From contig NZ_MAYH01000023.1 of NCBI RefSeq assembly GCF_001684975.1, positions 62,001-126,000 of the forward strand: 64,000 nucleotides of DNA. The letters are read 5' to 3'. Position 1 is the stretch's first letter. The number at the start of each line of letters is the position of its first letter. Shown one piece after another: positions 8,265-17,348 of the stretch. A model generated the notes under the pieces. That model ran no database searches. It saw only the letters and a program-made list of their open reading frames with translations, and was not told the DNA's origin. Source of the stretch: Chryseobacterium artocarpi (GTDB taxonomy: Bacteria; Bacteroidota; Bacteroidia; Flavobacteriales; Weeksellaceae). The translations under genes and the position numbers were made by a program.

Positions 8265-9827
8265 CTACATAATATTTCTAACTGCTATTCTAACTGGATG
8301 ATAAAGAAGTAACAGGAGAGCTGTAATCAAAGCCAGCCAGAACAATCCTGTAAATATTTCCATGTTGGAAAGCAGGATAGACTGAGCTGTTATTTTGGCT
8401 TTAAAGGCTCCTGCAGTCATGGATAATGATTCATTAACCGGGAGTTTTGCAATATTGGCTCCAAAAATCTGATTCCATTGACTATAAAAGACAGGATTGG
8501 TATCGGTAAGATTAAAACTTAAGGTATCGGCATGTTTTAAAGTTAAAAATAACATTAAATTCTGCATCAAAGCATATCCAATGGCTGTTGTCCAGAAACG
8601 GGTTGTAGTTCCGAGGGCTGTAGCATTGGAAACATATTCTTCCGGCATTCCTGAAATAAGAAAGAAAACGAGCGGAGTAAATAATAATCCTTGGGCAACA
8701 CCCTGCAAAAATAAAGGCGGACATATCGTGGAAAGGGTAGTATCCGGATAAAATGTGTAAGTAAACCATGCACAATCTATCGCCAGTAACAGAAAGCCTG
8801 TAAAGAAAACAATTCTTGAAGAAATTCCTTTTACCAGACAGATTCCTGATAAAAATACACCCAATAGTGTTCCGGCAACGTTCCAATACTGAATATTTAC
8901 AATATAATCCCAAGGCCATTTCCAGACGGTTGCCATGATGCTGTACACATTGTTTAATCCGGATCGGATAAGATAAAATATGAAAAACAGAAGCATTCCT
9001 ACAATTACATTTTTTGAACTGAAAACTTCATAGTGAAATAAAGGTCTTTTGGAGTTTCTCTGTTTGAGCATAAATAAACCTCCTGAAAGTAAAAAAACAA
9101 ACAGGCACATGATAATGATATCAGATTCAAACCACATCAATCTTTTTCCATAAATAATAGCATAACCTCCAGCCTGTAAACAAACCCAAAGCAAAAACCA
9201 ACTGGTAATATCCAATTGATATAAAGGTTTTTTAGGAAAGAACCTGTTTCTATTGAAAATGGCAATTCCGATGATGAGAACAAAAACATGAAAGTAAACC
9301 ATCATTAATACCATATGCTGAAAATCATAATCTTCAATACTTGATTTCAATAAGGAAGTGGTCACTGTTCCGCCGGTAAGCATAATGGCATACATTAAAA
9401 GATAAGAGATTACCTTAGCATGTTTCGTTTTTAATTCAGCAATAATTAAAGGAAGAAAGATAGCTCCTTCCAGTAATCCAAAGATTCCCTCTAAAAATCG
9501 AATGACTAAAATGACATGATAATCATTGGTAACGGATAAGACATAGAGAATAATCACGGAAATGGAAGCCATCAGCAAAACATAATATTTCACACTGAAA
9601 TACGCCATAAATCTCTGTAAAACCAAAAGGGTAACCACAAATGTCCCATACATCAAAATCATTAGGTATTGGATGTCATCCGAGTCTACATCCATAAAAG
9701 AAGATGTGAAGGCACTGTTTGAATGTAACAGTGACAATAACATCAGGTGGGGAAACAGTGCCAGTACAAGGAGCGGCAGTTTCAGCCATTGTGGTACCCA
9801 TTTATGATAAACAGAGTTATGTTGCAT
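8265..9827 (-). CDS. MFS efflux transporter (DHA2/EmrB type)
   Basis: A 520-residue inner-membrane permease with about 14 hydrophobic segments, the number typical of the 14-helix DHA2 drug:H+ antiporters. Segments such as LVIRFLEGIFGLLEGAIFLPLI hold the family's helix 4-5 region in altered form. It is last in the operon TolC-HlyD-MFS, which gives the full tripartite layout of an Emr-type pump spanning both membranes. It starts about 270 nt after the HlyD stop, with a repeat-bearing gap between them, so it may be less tightly coupled. The substrate is unknown. Confidence 0.88.
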   Translation of the reverse strand: MQHNSVYHKWVPQWLKLPLLVLALFPHLMLLSLLHSNSAFTSSFMDVDSDDIQYLMILMYGTFVVTLLVLQRFMAYFSVKYYVLLMASISVIILYVLSVTNDYHVILVIRFLEGIFGLLEGAIFLPLIIAELKTKHAKVISYLLMYAIMLTGGTVTTSLLKSSIEDYDFQHMVLMMVYFHVFVLIIGIAIFNRNRFFPKKPLYQLDITSWFLLWVCLQAGGYAIIYGKRLMWFESDIIIMCLFVFLLSGGLFMLKQRNSKRPLFHYEVFSSKNVIVGMLLFFIFYLIRSGLNNVYSIMATVWKWPWDYIVNIQYWNVAGTLLGVFLSGICLVKGISSRIVFFTGFLLLAIDCAWFTYTFYPDTTLSTICPPLFLQGVAQGLLFTPLVFFLISGMPEEYVSNATALGTTTRFWTTAIGYALMQNLMLFLTLKHADTLSFNLTDTNPVFYSQWNQIFGANIAKLPVNESLSMTAGAFKAKITAQSILLSNMEIFTGLFWLALITALLLLLYHPVRIAVRNIM

Positions 9828-9901
9828 AATTTTTTGAGAAGCAAAAGGTAAAGGCTAAGAAAGCTTTTTTGCTATTCAGTGTTTAGTAATATTTAAAAAA
9901 A

Positions 9902-10010
9902 TGCGAAAAGACAAAAAAGCAAAAGGTGTAAAAAAGAGTAAAAGGTAAATGACAAATATGACTAAAGAAAAAATTAGCAGATTTGCATTTTGCGGTTTTG
10001 CCTTTTCGCA
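9902..10010. repeat. Intergenic inverted repeat inside the efflux operon
   Basis: Left arm at 9902-9931 begins TGCGAAAAGACAAAAAAGC. The right arm at 9980-10010, read on the other strand, begins TGCGAAAAGGCAAAACCGC. The sequence between is A-rich. It fills the gap between the MFS start and the HlyD stop and is not coding. Confidence 0.5.
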
Positions 10011-10099
10011 GAAAAATAATTTAATTAGAAAATTTGAAAATGAATGAATTTGAAAATGATAATAAAACTGTATGTTTTTGTATTCTCATACTCTCAAAC

Positions 10100-11146
10100 T
10101 TAAATTTTCTTCGCGCTCACCAGAACATTCATCCCGGAAAGTAATTTTTCGTTTTCTTTATTTTGATCAAGAATAATTTTTACAGGAAATCTCTGTTCAA
10201 TTTTCACAAAGTTTCCGGTTGCATTATCAGGCTTTACCAATGAAAACTGAGATCCTGAAGCAGGTGAAACAGAAAGAATCTTTCCTTTGAATTCAATGTC
10301 TGGGTAAGCATCTGCGGTAATGATAACTTCCTGTTTGGAATCGATTTGTCCAAGTTGGGTTTCTTTATAATTGGCAATGATCCATTTTTCTTTGCTTACG
10401 ATTTGCACCAAAGCCTGTCCTTCTTTGATCAGCTGTCCTTCCTGAATGGTTTTTTTACCGACCCAACCGTCATAAGGAGCTGTGATCACGGTATAAGAAA
10501 GAAATAGTTTGGCATTGTTCAAATTCGCAGAACTTTGCTGAATCTGGCTTTTGGCAGGTGCTACTTTGGTTTGCTGTTCGCTAGCTCCGGCTTTTACAGC
10601 ATTTTTCTGTTGTTCGAGTGCCAATAAATTCGCTTTTGACTGCTCATAAGAAGCCTTTACATTTTCAAAATCCTGCTCAGTGGCAGCATCTTCATTCAAC
10701 AGATTTTTATATCGTTTATAGTCTTGTTCCGTTCTCCAGATGTCAATTTTTGCAGAAGCAATTTTAGCATCAATGATTTTAGTGTCGCTTTCTTTGGTAT
10801 TTACACTGCTTTGGATCGTTGTAATATTTTCAGTATTAGCATGAAGGTTTGCTTCCGCCATATGTACCTGATTAACAAATTCTCTGTTATCAATGATGAT
10901 TAAAGTATCTCCTTTACGTACAAATTGGTTTTCATTAAACTTTATAGCTTTGATAAACCCTGAAACCTTGCTTGATACTGGTGTGATATATTGTTCGATC
11001 TGCGCATCGTTTGTCGTAACATTTTTTCTCGAAAAAAGATAGAAACTCACCATTCCTGTGACTCCGCTGATGATAAGAATCCATGCCAGTAAAGTGATTG
11101 TCTTATTAATTCTTTTTTCCTTTTGTGTCAGTTGTTTCTGTGCCAT
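10100..11146 (-). CDS. HlyD/EmrA-family membrane fusion protein
   Basis: A 348-residue periplasmic adaptor of the tripartite pump. One N-terminal transmembrane anchor (about 17-38, ITLLAWILIISGVTGMVSF) is followed by a barrel-sandwich/lipoyl-like half (ISPVSSKVSGFI-type segment PVSSKVSGFIKAIKFNENQ), a long helical hairpin (about 85-200) rich in Ala, Lys and Gln, the second lipoyl half (ITAPYDGWVGKKTIQEGQLI) and a beta-barrel domain. It links the MFS permease to TolC. It begins 5 nt after the TolC stop. Confidence 0.92.
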   Translation of the reverse strand: MAQKQLTQKEKRINKTITLLAWILIISGVTGMVSFYLFSRKNVTTNDAQIEQYITPVSSKVSGFIKAIKFNENQFVRKGDTLIIIDNREFVNQVHMAEANLHANTENITTIQSSVNTKESDTKIIDAKIASAKIDIWRTEQDYKRYKNLLNEDAATEQDFENVKASYEQSKANLLALEQQKNAVKAGASEQQTKVAPAKSQIQQSSANLNNAKLFLSYTVITAPYDGWVGKKTIQEGQLIKEGQALVQIVSKEKWIIANYKETQLGQIDSKQEVIITADAYPDIEFKGKILSVSPASGSQFSLVKPDNATGNFVKIEQRFPVKIILDQNKENEKLLSGMNVLVSAKKI

Positions 11147-11151
11147 AGTTT

Positions 11152-12486
11152 TTATAAGTTTCCAATCGTATATTGGAGTTGATAGTATTTTAGTTGACGG
11201 TTAATTTTTACGGAGATAAGATTAGATTCCGCTTCCAGATACGTATTGTCTGCATCAATAAGTTCAGTAATAAGGCTTAATTTATTTGCATATTTTGTTC
11301 TTACAATACGATAATTTTCTTTTGCCTGATCAATAGCTTCTTCAGCTATTTTTACCTTTTGTTCGGTCTCTTCAAACTTCTTATAAGCTTCATATACATT
11401 ATGTCTGATCTTTTCATCGTTTTCTTCAATTTGTAGCTTAGCCAGATCAATATTCTCTTTAGCTTCCTGCATTCTGTACTTATTTTTATACAGGTTTTCG
11501 ATAGGATAGGTCAGGTTTAATCCGATCATCCCTAAACGATAAGCATAAGGCTCAGGAGGAAAGAACATCATATTCGGATACTTTAAAAAATATTCTCCGC
11601 CCGCAGTTATTTTAGGTAAATAATTCGCTCTTGTAATTTTTTGGTCCAATTCCTTTAATGAAAGGTTTTTATGGGTCATTCCTACAGACTCATTTTGGTT
11701 TAAAGCTGTTTCTGTAAGCTGATCAACGTAAGGAATTGCCTCTTTATCTGAAATAAGGTCTTCTGTATCCACGTGCATTTCCTGAGGTTCCGGAAGAGAA
11801 AGGATTGTTTTTAACTTATGTTCGGCGATCTGTATATCGTTATCCAGTTCTGTCCAGCTCATTTTGTGGTTAGAAAGCTGTAAAGATGTTCTTAAAACCT
11901 CATTCACTGTCACTACACCATTTGCTTTCAAAGCTTTTACCTGTTTGATATTGATAGAATCCTCTTTCATTTTATCATTGATAAGACTTTGTTGTTCTTT
12001 CAGGTGATGAATTTGTAGAAAAGCAGTAATGATTTCCATTTTAAGCTGTCTTTCATCAAGATGCGTTCTCAAGGTCGAAATTTCAGTGTCAATAGCTGCT
12101 TTCTTTTCTGTGTTTTTTATTTTTCCACCCATATAAACCGGAATGGAAGCCGATAAAGTAAAATCATACATTCCATTGATGGCGTCATACTTTGTGGGCT
12201 TATTAAATACACCGTCCTGGTATTGGAAAAGGTTTGTAACCTGGCTGTAGCTTGTATGGAATTCTATATCCGGCAGTTTTTCCATTTTCAGGTCTTTTTC
12301 CTTCGTTACGGACATTTCCTGTTTTAAATGGCTGATTTGGATATTCTTATTGTTTTTTAAACCGATCTCTATAGCCTGCTGTAGACCAAGATTTTGGTAG
12401 TCTATCATCTGTGAGTGTAAAAAATTGCTCAATAACAAGCACAACGCGATGCACTGATATCGGCATGCGTTAAATATCATATTCAT
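11152..12486 (-). CDS. TolC-family outer-membrane efflux protein
   Basis: A 444-residue outer-membrane factor with a short hydrophobic signal region (CIALCLLLSNFLHSQ) and two repeats of the OEP domain, recognised by GLQQAIEIGLKNN at about 33 and by the second-half segment containing YKKFEETEQKVKIAEEAI. Trimers of such proteins form the exit duct of tripartite pumps. It is the first gene of the operon and is divergent from the AraC regulator. The first residues MNMIF leave a little doubt about the start; the Met at residue 3 is an alternative. Confidence 0.92.
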   Translation of the reverse strand: MNMIFNACRYQCIALCLLLSNFLHSQMIDYQNLGLQQAIEIGLKNNKNIQISHLKQEMSVTKEKDLKMEKLPDIEFHTSYSQVTNLFQYQDGVFNKPTKYDAINGMYDFTLSASIPVYMGGKIKNTEKKAAIDTEISTLRTHLDERQLKMEIITAFLQIHHLKEQQSLINDKMKEDSINIKQVKALKANGVVTVNEVLRTSLQLSNHKMSWTELDNDIQIAEHKLKTILSLPEPQEMHVDTEDLISDKEAIPYVDQLTETALNQNESVGMTHKNLSLKELDQKITRANYLPKITAGGEYFLKYPNMMFFPPEPYAYRLGMIGLNLTYPIENLYKNKYRMQEAKENIDLAKLQIEENDEKIRHNVYEAYKKFEETEQKVKIAEEAIDQAKENYRIVRTKYANKLSLITELIDADNTYLEAESNLISVKINRQLKYYQLQYTIGNL

Positions 12487-12527
12487 AAATTAATTAAAGG
12501 ATTTTTGCTAAAATGATTTTGATACTG

Positions 12528-12535
12528 CAAATTTA
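12528..12535 (-). promoter_or_regulatory. Candidate -7 element for the efflux operon
   Basis: TAAATTTG on the minus strand, matching TAnnTTTG, lies about 41 nt upstream of the TolC start in the 136-nt space shared with the AraC gene. No clear -33 element is seen, which would fit an activator-dependent promoter. Confidence 0.5.
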
Positions 12536-12622
12536 CGACGAGTAGTGCCGGACACTATTTGTGAAAACAGAAAAATATTTGTTCATTTACGCCATTTTGA
12601 AAAAACTTCATATCTTTATTTC

Positions 12623-13426
12623 ATGAATAACAGTCATTTTAAAGAAGTAGAAGACGACGATGCCGAATTTTACGTATATCATGTCCTTACAGGAAATATT
12701 ACAACAGAAATTCATTATCATAGTTCTGCGCAATTAGTTTATGCAGAAGGCGGTATTGTGCATGTTTTTACAGATCTGAAACACTGGTATCTTCCGGCAA
12801 GATGTTTTATGTGGATTCCCGCGGGAACACCTCATTATCTGTTTTCTACCAGCCCAAAGGTTGATTTATATAATTTTTATATGAAAAAAGAAAATGACGA
12901 AAGTGGCTTTTTTGATGAAATCAATATTTATTCAGTCAATGATCTCCTTCGGGAAATGATTTTATACACCAGAGAATGGAATGGGAAAATCACAAAAAAT
13001 GATGGGTCAAAATATTATTTTCTTAAAGCATTGAAAGGCGTTTTACCTGAAAAAAGAGATAAAAACCTTGCCTTTCCGGTTCAGCATCCATTTCCCAAGG
13101 ATGAAACTTTATTGAAGATAGCCAGATATATTCATGCTAACCTTGAGAAGCCCCTTACGATTGAATCTACAGCAAAAGAATTCGGGATGAGTACGAGAAC
13201 CCTTTCAAGGAAGTTTAAAGAGACTTTAGGCATGAATTATGTCCGTTTTCTGAGAGCTTTAAGAATAACCCGTTCTCTTGAGTTAATGTTGGAAGATAAA
13301 TATAATATGTATGAAATTGCAATGATGGTCGGCTATAATAGCTTGTCTTCTTTCAGTAATATTTTCAAAAAAGTAATTGGAGTGGCACCCACGGAGTACC
13401 AACAGAAACTGAGAGGAGATAGGTAG
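12623..13426 (+). CDS. AraC-family transcriptional regulator
   Basis: A 267-residue regulator when started at the Met at 12623. An upstream in-frame start at 12545 would add 26 residues of poor conservation and is less likely. The N-terminal half is cupin-like (HYHSSAQLVYAEGGIVHVF, WIPAGTPHYLF), and the C-terminal AraC DNA-binding domain has the two helix-turn-helices: LTIESTAKEFGMSTRTLSRKF and EIAMMVGYNSLSSFSNIFKK, ending GVAPTEYQQ. It is divergent from the TolC-HlyD-MFS operon and probably controls it. TATCTTTA at 12611-12618 sits only 4 nt before the start, so a leaderless message is possible. Confidence 0.9.
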   Translation: MNNSHFKEVEDDDAEFYVYHVLTGNITTEIHYHSSAQLVYAEGGIVHVFTDLKHWYLPARCFMWIPAGTPHYLFSTSPKVDLYNFYMKKENDESGFFDEINIYSVNDLLREMILYTREWNGKITKNDGSKYYFLKALKGVLPEKRDKNLAFPVQHPFPKDETLLKIARYIHANLEKPLTIESTAKEFGMSTRTLSRKFKETLGMNYVRFLRALRITRSLELMLEDKYNMYEIAMMVGYNSLSSFSNIFKKVIGVAPTEYQQKLRGDR

Positions 13427-13492
13427 TTTGAGGATTTGAGAGTTTGGGTACGAATGTAACTAACTCTACCAAAAAATGACTAGTATATCTTA

Positions 13493-13554
13493 AAACCTCC
13501 CATTCACCTTCTCTTGAGGGGTGGATTTCTGCAATGCAAAAAGACGGGGTAGTT
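13493..13554. repeat. Dispersed intergenic element with GACGGGGTAGTT end
   Basis: The stretch holds CCTTCTCTTGAGGGGTGG and ends AAAGACGGGGTAGTTT. From memory, related GC-richer islands are common between genes in Flavobacteria; no second copy was identified in this window. No ORF is present. Confidence 0.35.
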
Positions 13555-13571
13555 TATAAACGAGTAATACT

Positions 13572-13603
13572 AAAAAAACCACCTCAAATAAATGAAGTGG
13601 TCT
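13572..13603 (-). terminator. Terminator of the rpsF-rpsR-rplI operon
   Basis: On the minus strand: ACCACTTCA, short loop, TGAGGTGGT, then seven T, beginning 30 nt after the rplI stop. Confidence 0.8.
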
Positions 13604-13631
13604 TGTATTTTGAGAAATTCTCAATCGCTTA

Positions 13632-14135
13632 TTAAGCTTCTTCAGATTTAGCTTCTTCCTTCTTAGCAGCAGGAGCAGCTACAACTGGAGCATCAGAAAC
13701 GATGTCGAATTCGTAGTTGTACTCAACATTTCTGTGAAGTCTGATAAGAGCAGCAAATTTACCAGTTCTCTTGATAGTGTTACCAGGAATTTTGATATAT
13801 TTTTTCTCTACAGAAACTCCAGCTTTTTCTAAAGCAGTAGATAGATCAGCATTGTTGATAGATCCGAATAGTTTGTCACCAGCACCTACTTTTGCAGGAA
13901 TAGTGATAGAAGTTTTCTTCAATTGCTCAACTACAGCGTTAGCAGCAGCGATTAATTTAGCTTCTTCTTCTTTTCTAGCTTCTAATGTAGCTTCTAAAGC
14001 AGCTTTGTTTTTAGGGGTAGCTAAAAGAGCAATTCCTTGAGGAATTAAGAAGTTTCTAGCATAACCTGGCTTTACGTTTACTGTATCAAACTCAAGTCCT
14101 AAGTTTTCTACGTCTTTTTTTAGGATAATTTCCAT
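13632..14135 (-). CDS. rplI: Ribosomal protein L9 (bL9)
   Basis: A 167-residue large-subunit protein. The N-terminal RNA-binding domain is unmistakable (IILKKDVENLGLEFDTVNVKPGYARNFLIP in parts: VKPGYARNFLIPQGIA). A helical connector (KAALEATLEARKEEEAK) and the C-terminal domain (KLFGSINNADLS) follow, with a short Ala/Lys/Glu-rich tail typical of Flavobacteria. It is the last gene of the rpsF-rpsR-rplI operon. Confidence 0.97.
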   Translation of the reverse strand: MEIILKKDVENLGLEFDTVNVKPGYARNFLIPQGIALLATPKNKAALEATLEARKEEEAKLIAAANAVVEQLKKTSITIPAKVGAGDKLFGSINNADLSTALEKAGVSVEKKYIKIPGNTIKRTGKFAALIRLHRNVEYNYEFDIVSDAPVVAAPAAKKEEAKSEEA

Positions 14136-14247
14136 TGTTGTTGTCCTTTTTTAGATTTTAGTTTTATGATCTAAAATCAAGTTAGAATTAATGATGTATT
14201 CAGCAACAAAAGAAGAGATTGCTCTCTTCTTTTATTTATTTTTTGTC

Positions 14248-14550
14248 TTATTTCAATAAGTCAGCTACGTATGGTAGTAACGCAAGGTGTCTTGCTCTTT
14301 TGATAGCAGCAGAAACTTTTCTTTGGTATTTTAAAGAAGTTCCAGTGTATCTTCTTGGTAAAATTTTACCTTGCTCGTTTACAAACTGTAATAAGAAATC
14401 AGCATCTTTGTAATCAACGTGCTTAATTCCGTATTTTTTGAATCTACAATATTTCTTTTCAGATTTTGTATTGATATCAAGCGGAGTAAGGAATTTTACT
14501 TCTGATTCTCCTCCAGCTGAGGCTTGTTTAGCCATTTCATCTATTGCCAT
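14248..14550 (-). CDS. rpsR: Ribosomal protein S18 (bS18)
   Basis: A 100-residue small-subunit protein with the conserved core [30 protein letters not shown] and [19 protein letters not shown]. It carries an N-terminal extension of about 25 residues relative to the E. coli protein, as is usual in this phylum. It partners S6 on the ribosomal platform. It sits 33 nt after rpsF and 112 nt before rplI; there is no ssb gene in between. Confidence 0.97.
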   Translation of the reverse strand: MAIDEMAKQASAGGESEVKFLTPLDINTKSEKKYCRFKKYGIKHVDYKDADFLLQFVNEQGKILPRRYTGTSLKYQRKVSAAIKRARHLALLPYVADLLK

Positions 14551-14583
14551 GTCTTGTCTTTTTTAAAAAATAGGGTTAATTAA

Positions 14584-14925
14584 TTAAGCTTTAGCTGATT
14601 TTACTTTAGCTCTTCTAGTTACAGCGTACTCAACAGCGTGCTTGTCAAGTTTAGTAGTAAGGTAACGGATTACTCTCTCGTCACGCTTGAATGCTAATTC
14701 TAAGTCAGCTACTACAGAACCTTCTCCTTTAAATTCGATTAAAGTATAGAACCCGTTCTTTTTCAATTGGATTGGGTAAGCTAATTTTTTTAATCCCCAG
14801 TTTTCTTTAGCAACGATTTCGCAGTTCTTTTCTTTGATAAGATCTACATACTTGTTCACTGCTTCCTCTACCTGTGACTCAGATAGAACGGGAGTTAAAA
14901 TGAAAACAGTTTCGTAATTGTTCAT
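14584..14925 (-). CDS. rpsF: Ribosomal protein S6 (bS6)
   Basis: A 113-residue protein with the S6 fold: [16 protein letters not shown], the strand [18 protein letters not shown] and the C-terminal [17 protein letters not shown]. It is the first gene of the operon and has a well-formed promoter 35-65 nt upstream. In many bacteria S6:S18 binds the operon leader for feedback, but I could not make out such a fold here. Confidence 0.97.
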   Translation of the reverse strand: MNNYETVFILTPVLSESQVEEAVNKYVDLIKEKNCEIVAKENWGLKKLAYPIQLKKNGFYTLIEFKGEGSVVADLELAFKRDERVIRYLTTKLDKHAVEYAVTRRAKVKSAKA

Positions 14926-14959
14926 AATGTTAAATGAATTTGTTAATTATTTCGAGGTG

Positions 14960-14990
14960 CAAAAGTAGAGAATATATTTTTATTATGCAA
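14960..14990 (-). promoter_or_regulatory. Promoter of rpsF-rpsR-rplI
   Basis: On the minus strand TTG (14990-14988), 20 nt, then TACTTTTG (14967-14960), matching the Bacteroidetes -33/-7 consensus. It lies 35 nt before the rpsF start. Confidence 0.7.
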
Positions 14991-15028
14991 TAGTAGGAGC
15001 GGAATTATTCAATGTTATAGTAGGGAAA

Positions 15029-15059
15029 TTGAGTGTTTATGGTGTTTTTTGTATCTTTG
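15029..15059 (+). promoter_or_regulatory. Promoter of the 15078 gene
   Basis: TTG (15029-15031), 20 nt, TATCTTTG (15052-15059), 18 nt before the start codon. It is divergent from the rpsF promoter about 40 nt away. Confidence 0.7.
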
Positions 15060-15077
15060 AGGTAGAAAAAATATTTC

Positions 15078-15677
15078 ATGAAAACTAAAATGTATGCCTT
15101 TCCCTTATTGCTGATGGGGGTTCTATGTTATTCTCAGGATAAAATTATAAAGAAAAACGGAAATTCTTTCGAAGCTAAAATTATAGAAGTTGGAGCTTCA
15201 AATATCACTTACAAAGAGTTAGATTATCAAGACGGACCTACTCATTCATTAAACAAACCTGAAATTTATAAAATTATCTATGGTAATGGAAAAGAAGATC
15301 TTCTTGGGAAATATCATAATGTGGATGAAGTGAAGGCTTTTATTGCTGATAAAATCAGAGAATTTGGTGCAGACCGAGATAATGGAATGCTAAGACTTGC
15401 TGCTGAATTTGAAGGAAATAATATTAGAATAAATTCAGTAGATAAAAATGGAAAACTCTATTACAAAGGAGATTTATGGGATTTGAGTAAAGTTGTAGAA
15501 TTTCATAAAGTATCCAAAAGGAAAAATGGGGATGCATTTTTAAATATAGTAACCTACAAAGTGAAAAGATCAAGTGAAAAACTGGATAAGTTGGTTATTA
15601 GAGTTATGAATTATGGTATAGCTGAAGAACTATCGGAAGCCTTTAAGGATTTAAATATTATGTTGAAAAAATCCTAA
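15078..15677 (+). CDS. Secreted protein of unknown function
   Basis: A 199-residue protein with a signal peptide (KMYAFPLLLMGVLCYSQ). I do not recognise the family. The mature N-terminus has a short beta-rich unit, DKIIKKNGNSFEAKIIEVG, ITYKELDYQDGPTHSL, EIYKIIYGNGKED, that resembles a motif seen in several Bacteroidetes periplasmic proteins. The rest (about 75-199) is charged, with no Cys and no obvious active-site cluster. Its stop codon overlaps the stop of the convergent ClC gene by 3 nt. Confidence 0.7.
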   Translation: MKTKMYAFPLLLMGVLCYSQDKIIKKNGNSFEAKIIEVGASNITYKELDYQDGPTHSLNKPEIYKIIYGNGKEDLLGKYHNVDEVKAFIADKIREFGADRDNGMLRLAAEFEGNNIRINSVDKNGKLYYKGDLWDLSKVVEFHKVSKRKNGDAFLNIVTYKVKRSSEKLDKLVIRVMNYGIAEELSEAFKDLNIMLKKS

Positions 15678-17029
15678 GAATTATCTTTACGGATTTCAGT
15701 TAAGAAGTTTACTTTCAATACATCATACAAAGAATGTCTGCTCACTAAAATAGAAGCAATAGAAGAAACCATACCGGCAAGCATCAGATGGAAAATCAAT
15801 GAATGCCTGTCGGTCATTTCCAGTACAATAATTGCTGAAGTGAAGGGAGCACGGGTAATTCCGGTAAGAAAAGCAACCATACCTCCAAGTACAACAACAT
15901 TGGTTTCATTAGCTGTTAAATGAATCATTCCCGAGATCACAGAGCCAATACTTGCCCCGGCAGTTAAAGCTGGAGCAAAAATACCACCGGCACCACCAGA
16001 GGTAAAAGATAGAGCAGGACCCAGCATTCTTAAAATCGGGACATACCAGTCTTCATGTTTGTCTTTCGTGAAAAGGACACGTTCCATAATCTCTTTCCCT
16101 GAACCAAGAATTTCATGGTTGATAAAATAAGCGATCGAAGCAATAATCAGAGCACATATAATCAGAAATACTATATTCGCTTTATCTGTTTTTAAAGTTT
16201 TCTTCTTCCAACCATTTATTTTAAGCATAATAACAGACAATTGGCTTGCAAGAATACCAGCCGTTGCTGCTACAAGGATAATAGGGAACATCACCATTAA
16301 GGAGACGTCATTTGTTTTAGGATAGCCAAGGTACAAATAAGATCCAGCCAATGTCTGAGCGGTTAAACCTGCAATGATAACGGCTGTAAATAACGCTGTT
16401 TTAAAGTAATTAATATGAGTTTTGGATAACTCTTCCACAGCAAATACAATTCCTCCTAAAGGCGTATTAAAAGCAGCCGCAAGACCCGCGGCGGCACCTG
16501 TCATAATCATATTTTTTTTGGAAATTTTAGGCCACCATTCAGGAAGGTATTCATTCACTTTTCTGAAAACAGAACCTGCAATTTGAATGGTAGGACCTTC
16601 ACGACCCACAGCACCACCTCCAATAACCAATACGACAGAAGAAATGATTTTAAAAATGATAATTTTAAGACTTAAAAGACTTCTTATCTTTTTATGCTCC
16701 TTGGGATTAGCAAGCTCTACAGCCGCCATCACTTGTGGAATACCACTTCCTTTAGCATTAGGAGCAAATTCTTTTACCAGCCACCATGAAAGAACAAAAC
16801 CTATAGGAGCAATAATGAAAATCATCCAAGCATGCCAGTCAAAGATAAAATTCATAAGGTGCTCGCCCCATGCAAATATCTGAGCATATAATACCGCGAA
16901 AAAACCAGTAATCACAGATCCGATCCAGAAAGGAATAGCCTGCAACAGATTGTGCTTCAACTGTTCATTCCGGATGTTATCAAAGGATTTCTTTATAGAT
17001 CGGCGAATAAGGATAAGGACTTTCAGCAT
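15674..17029 (-). CDS. ClC-family chloride channel/antiporter
   Basis: A 451-residue integral membrane protein with the ClC signature motifs: GSGIPQ (about 95), GREGPTIQ (about 147, with the gating Glu) and GGIFAPALTAG (about 350). It has no C-terminal CBS domains, so it is the short bacterial form. Presence of the gating Glu allows either Cl-/H+ exchange or channel activity. Its 3' end interlocks with the convergent 15078-15677 gene. A decayed copy of its first 38 codons and upstream region lies at 18298-18446. Confidence 0.93.
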   Translation of the reverse strand: MLKVLILIRRSIKKSFDNIRNEQLKHNLLQAIPFWIGSVITGFFAVLYAQIFAWGEHLMNFIFDWHAWMIFIIAPIGFVLSWWLVKEFAPNAKGSGIPQVMAAVELANPKEHKKIRSLLSLKIIIFKIISSVVLVIGGGAVGREGPTIQIAGSVFRKVNEYLPEWWPKISKKNMIMTGAAAGLAAAFNTPLGGIVFAVEELSKTHINYFKTALFTAVIIAGLTAQTLAGSYLYLGYPKTNDVSLMVMFPIILVAATAGILASQLSVIMLKINGWKKKTLKTDKANIVFLIICALIIASIAYFINHEILGSGKEIMERVLFTKDKHEDWYVPILRMLGPALSFTSGGAGGIFAPALTAGASIGSVISGMIHLTANETNVVVLGGMVAFLTGITRAPFTSAIIVLEMTDRHSLIFHLMLAGMVSSIASILVSRHSLYDVLKVNFLTEIRKDNS

Positions 17030-17116
17030 TTGTAGGTTTTGAAGGATGAAATTACGGCAAAATTTTGAGAATTATATAGTATTTATAAAATTAGGAGTAA
17101 GTCTTACACGGTCTAA

Positions 17117-17329
17117 ATGAAAAGCTTGGATAGCTTCAAATTGATTTTTTATCTCAAGTTGAAAATCTTCATTGTGAATAAACGATATGCTTTCTTTTTG
17201 CTTTCCGGATTTAAAAATGACGCGGTATTAGCTTATTCTCTGCTTATAATGTTAACGAGTGTTTCCTCTGGTATGAATAAATGTCCTACTGCTAAGCAAT
17301 ATATGGAAGAAAAAAATCTCACCCAATAA
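17117..17329 (+). CDS. Doubtful small ORF
   Basis: A 70-codon ORF between the ClC start and a terminator. The encoded peptide has one hydrophobic stretch (AYSLLIMLTSVSSG) and a polar tail (KCPTAKQYMEEKNLTQ) that ends exactly at the hairpin. No promoter is evident and I recognise no family. It may be a real small protein, the end of a decayed gene, or chance. The rest of the 17030-17348 gap shows nothing else. Confidence 0.25.
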   Translation: MKSLDSFKLIFYLKLKIFIVNKRYAFFLLSGFKNDAVLAYSLLIMLTSVSSGMNKCPTAKQYMEEKNLTQ

Positions 17330-17344
17330 TGAGTGAGATTTTAA
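17312..17344. terminator. Bidirectional terminator
   Basis: Stem AATCTCAC / GTGAGATT flanked by A and T runs, just beyond the stop of the minus-strand T9SS gene. It would also terminate any plus-strand transcript covering 17117-17329. Confidence 0.75.
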
Positions 17345-17348
17345 AATT

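Noticed and set aside
12545-12622. Extended N-terminus of the AraC gene
   Set aside because: The added 26 residues are not cupin-like and would cover the -7-like element.
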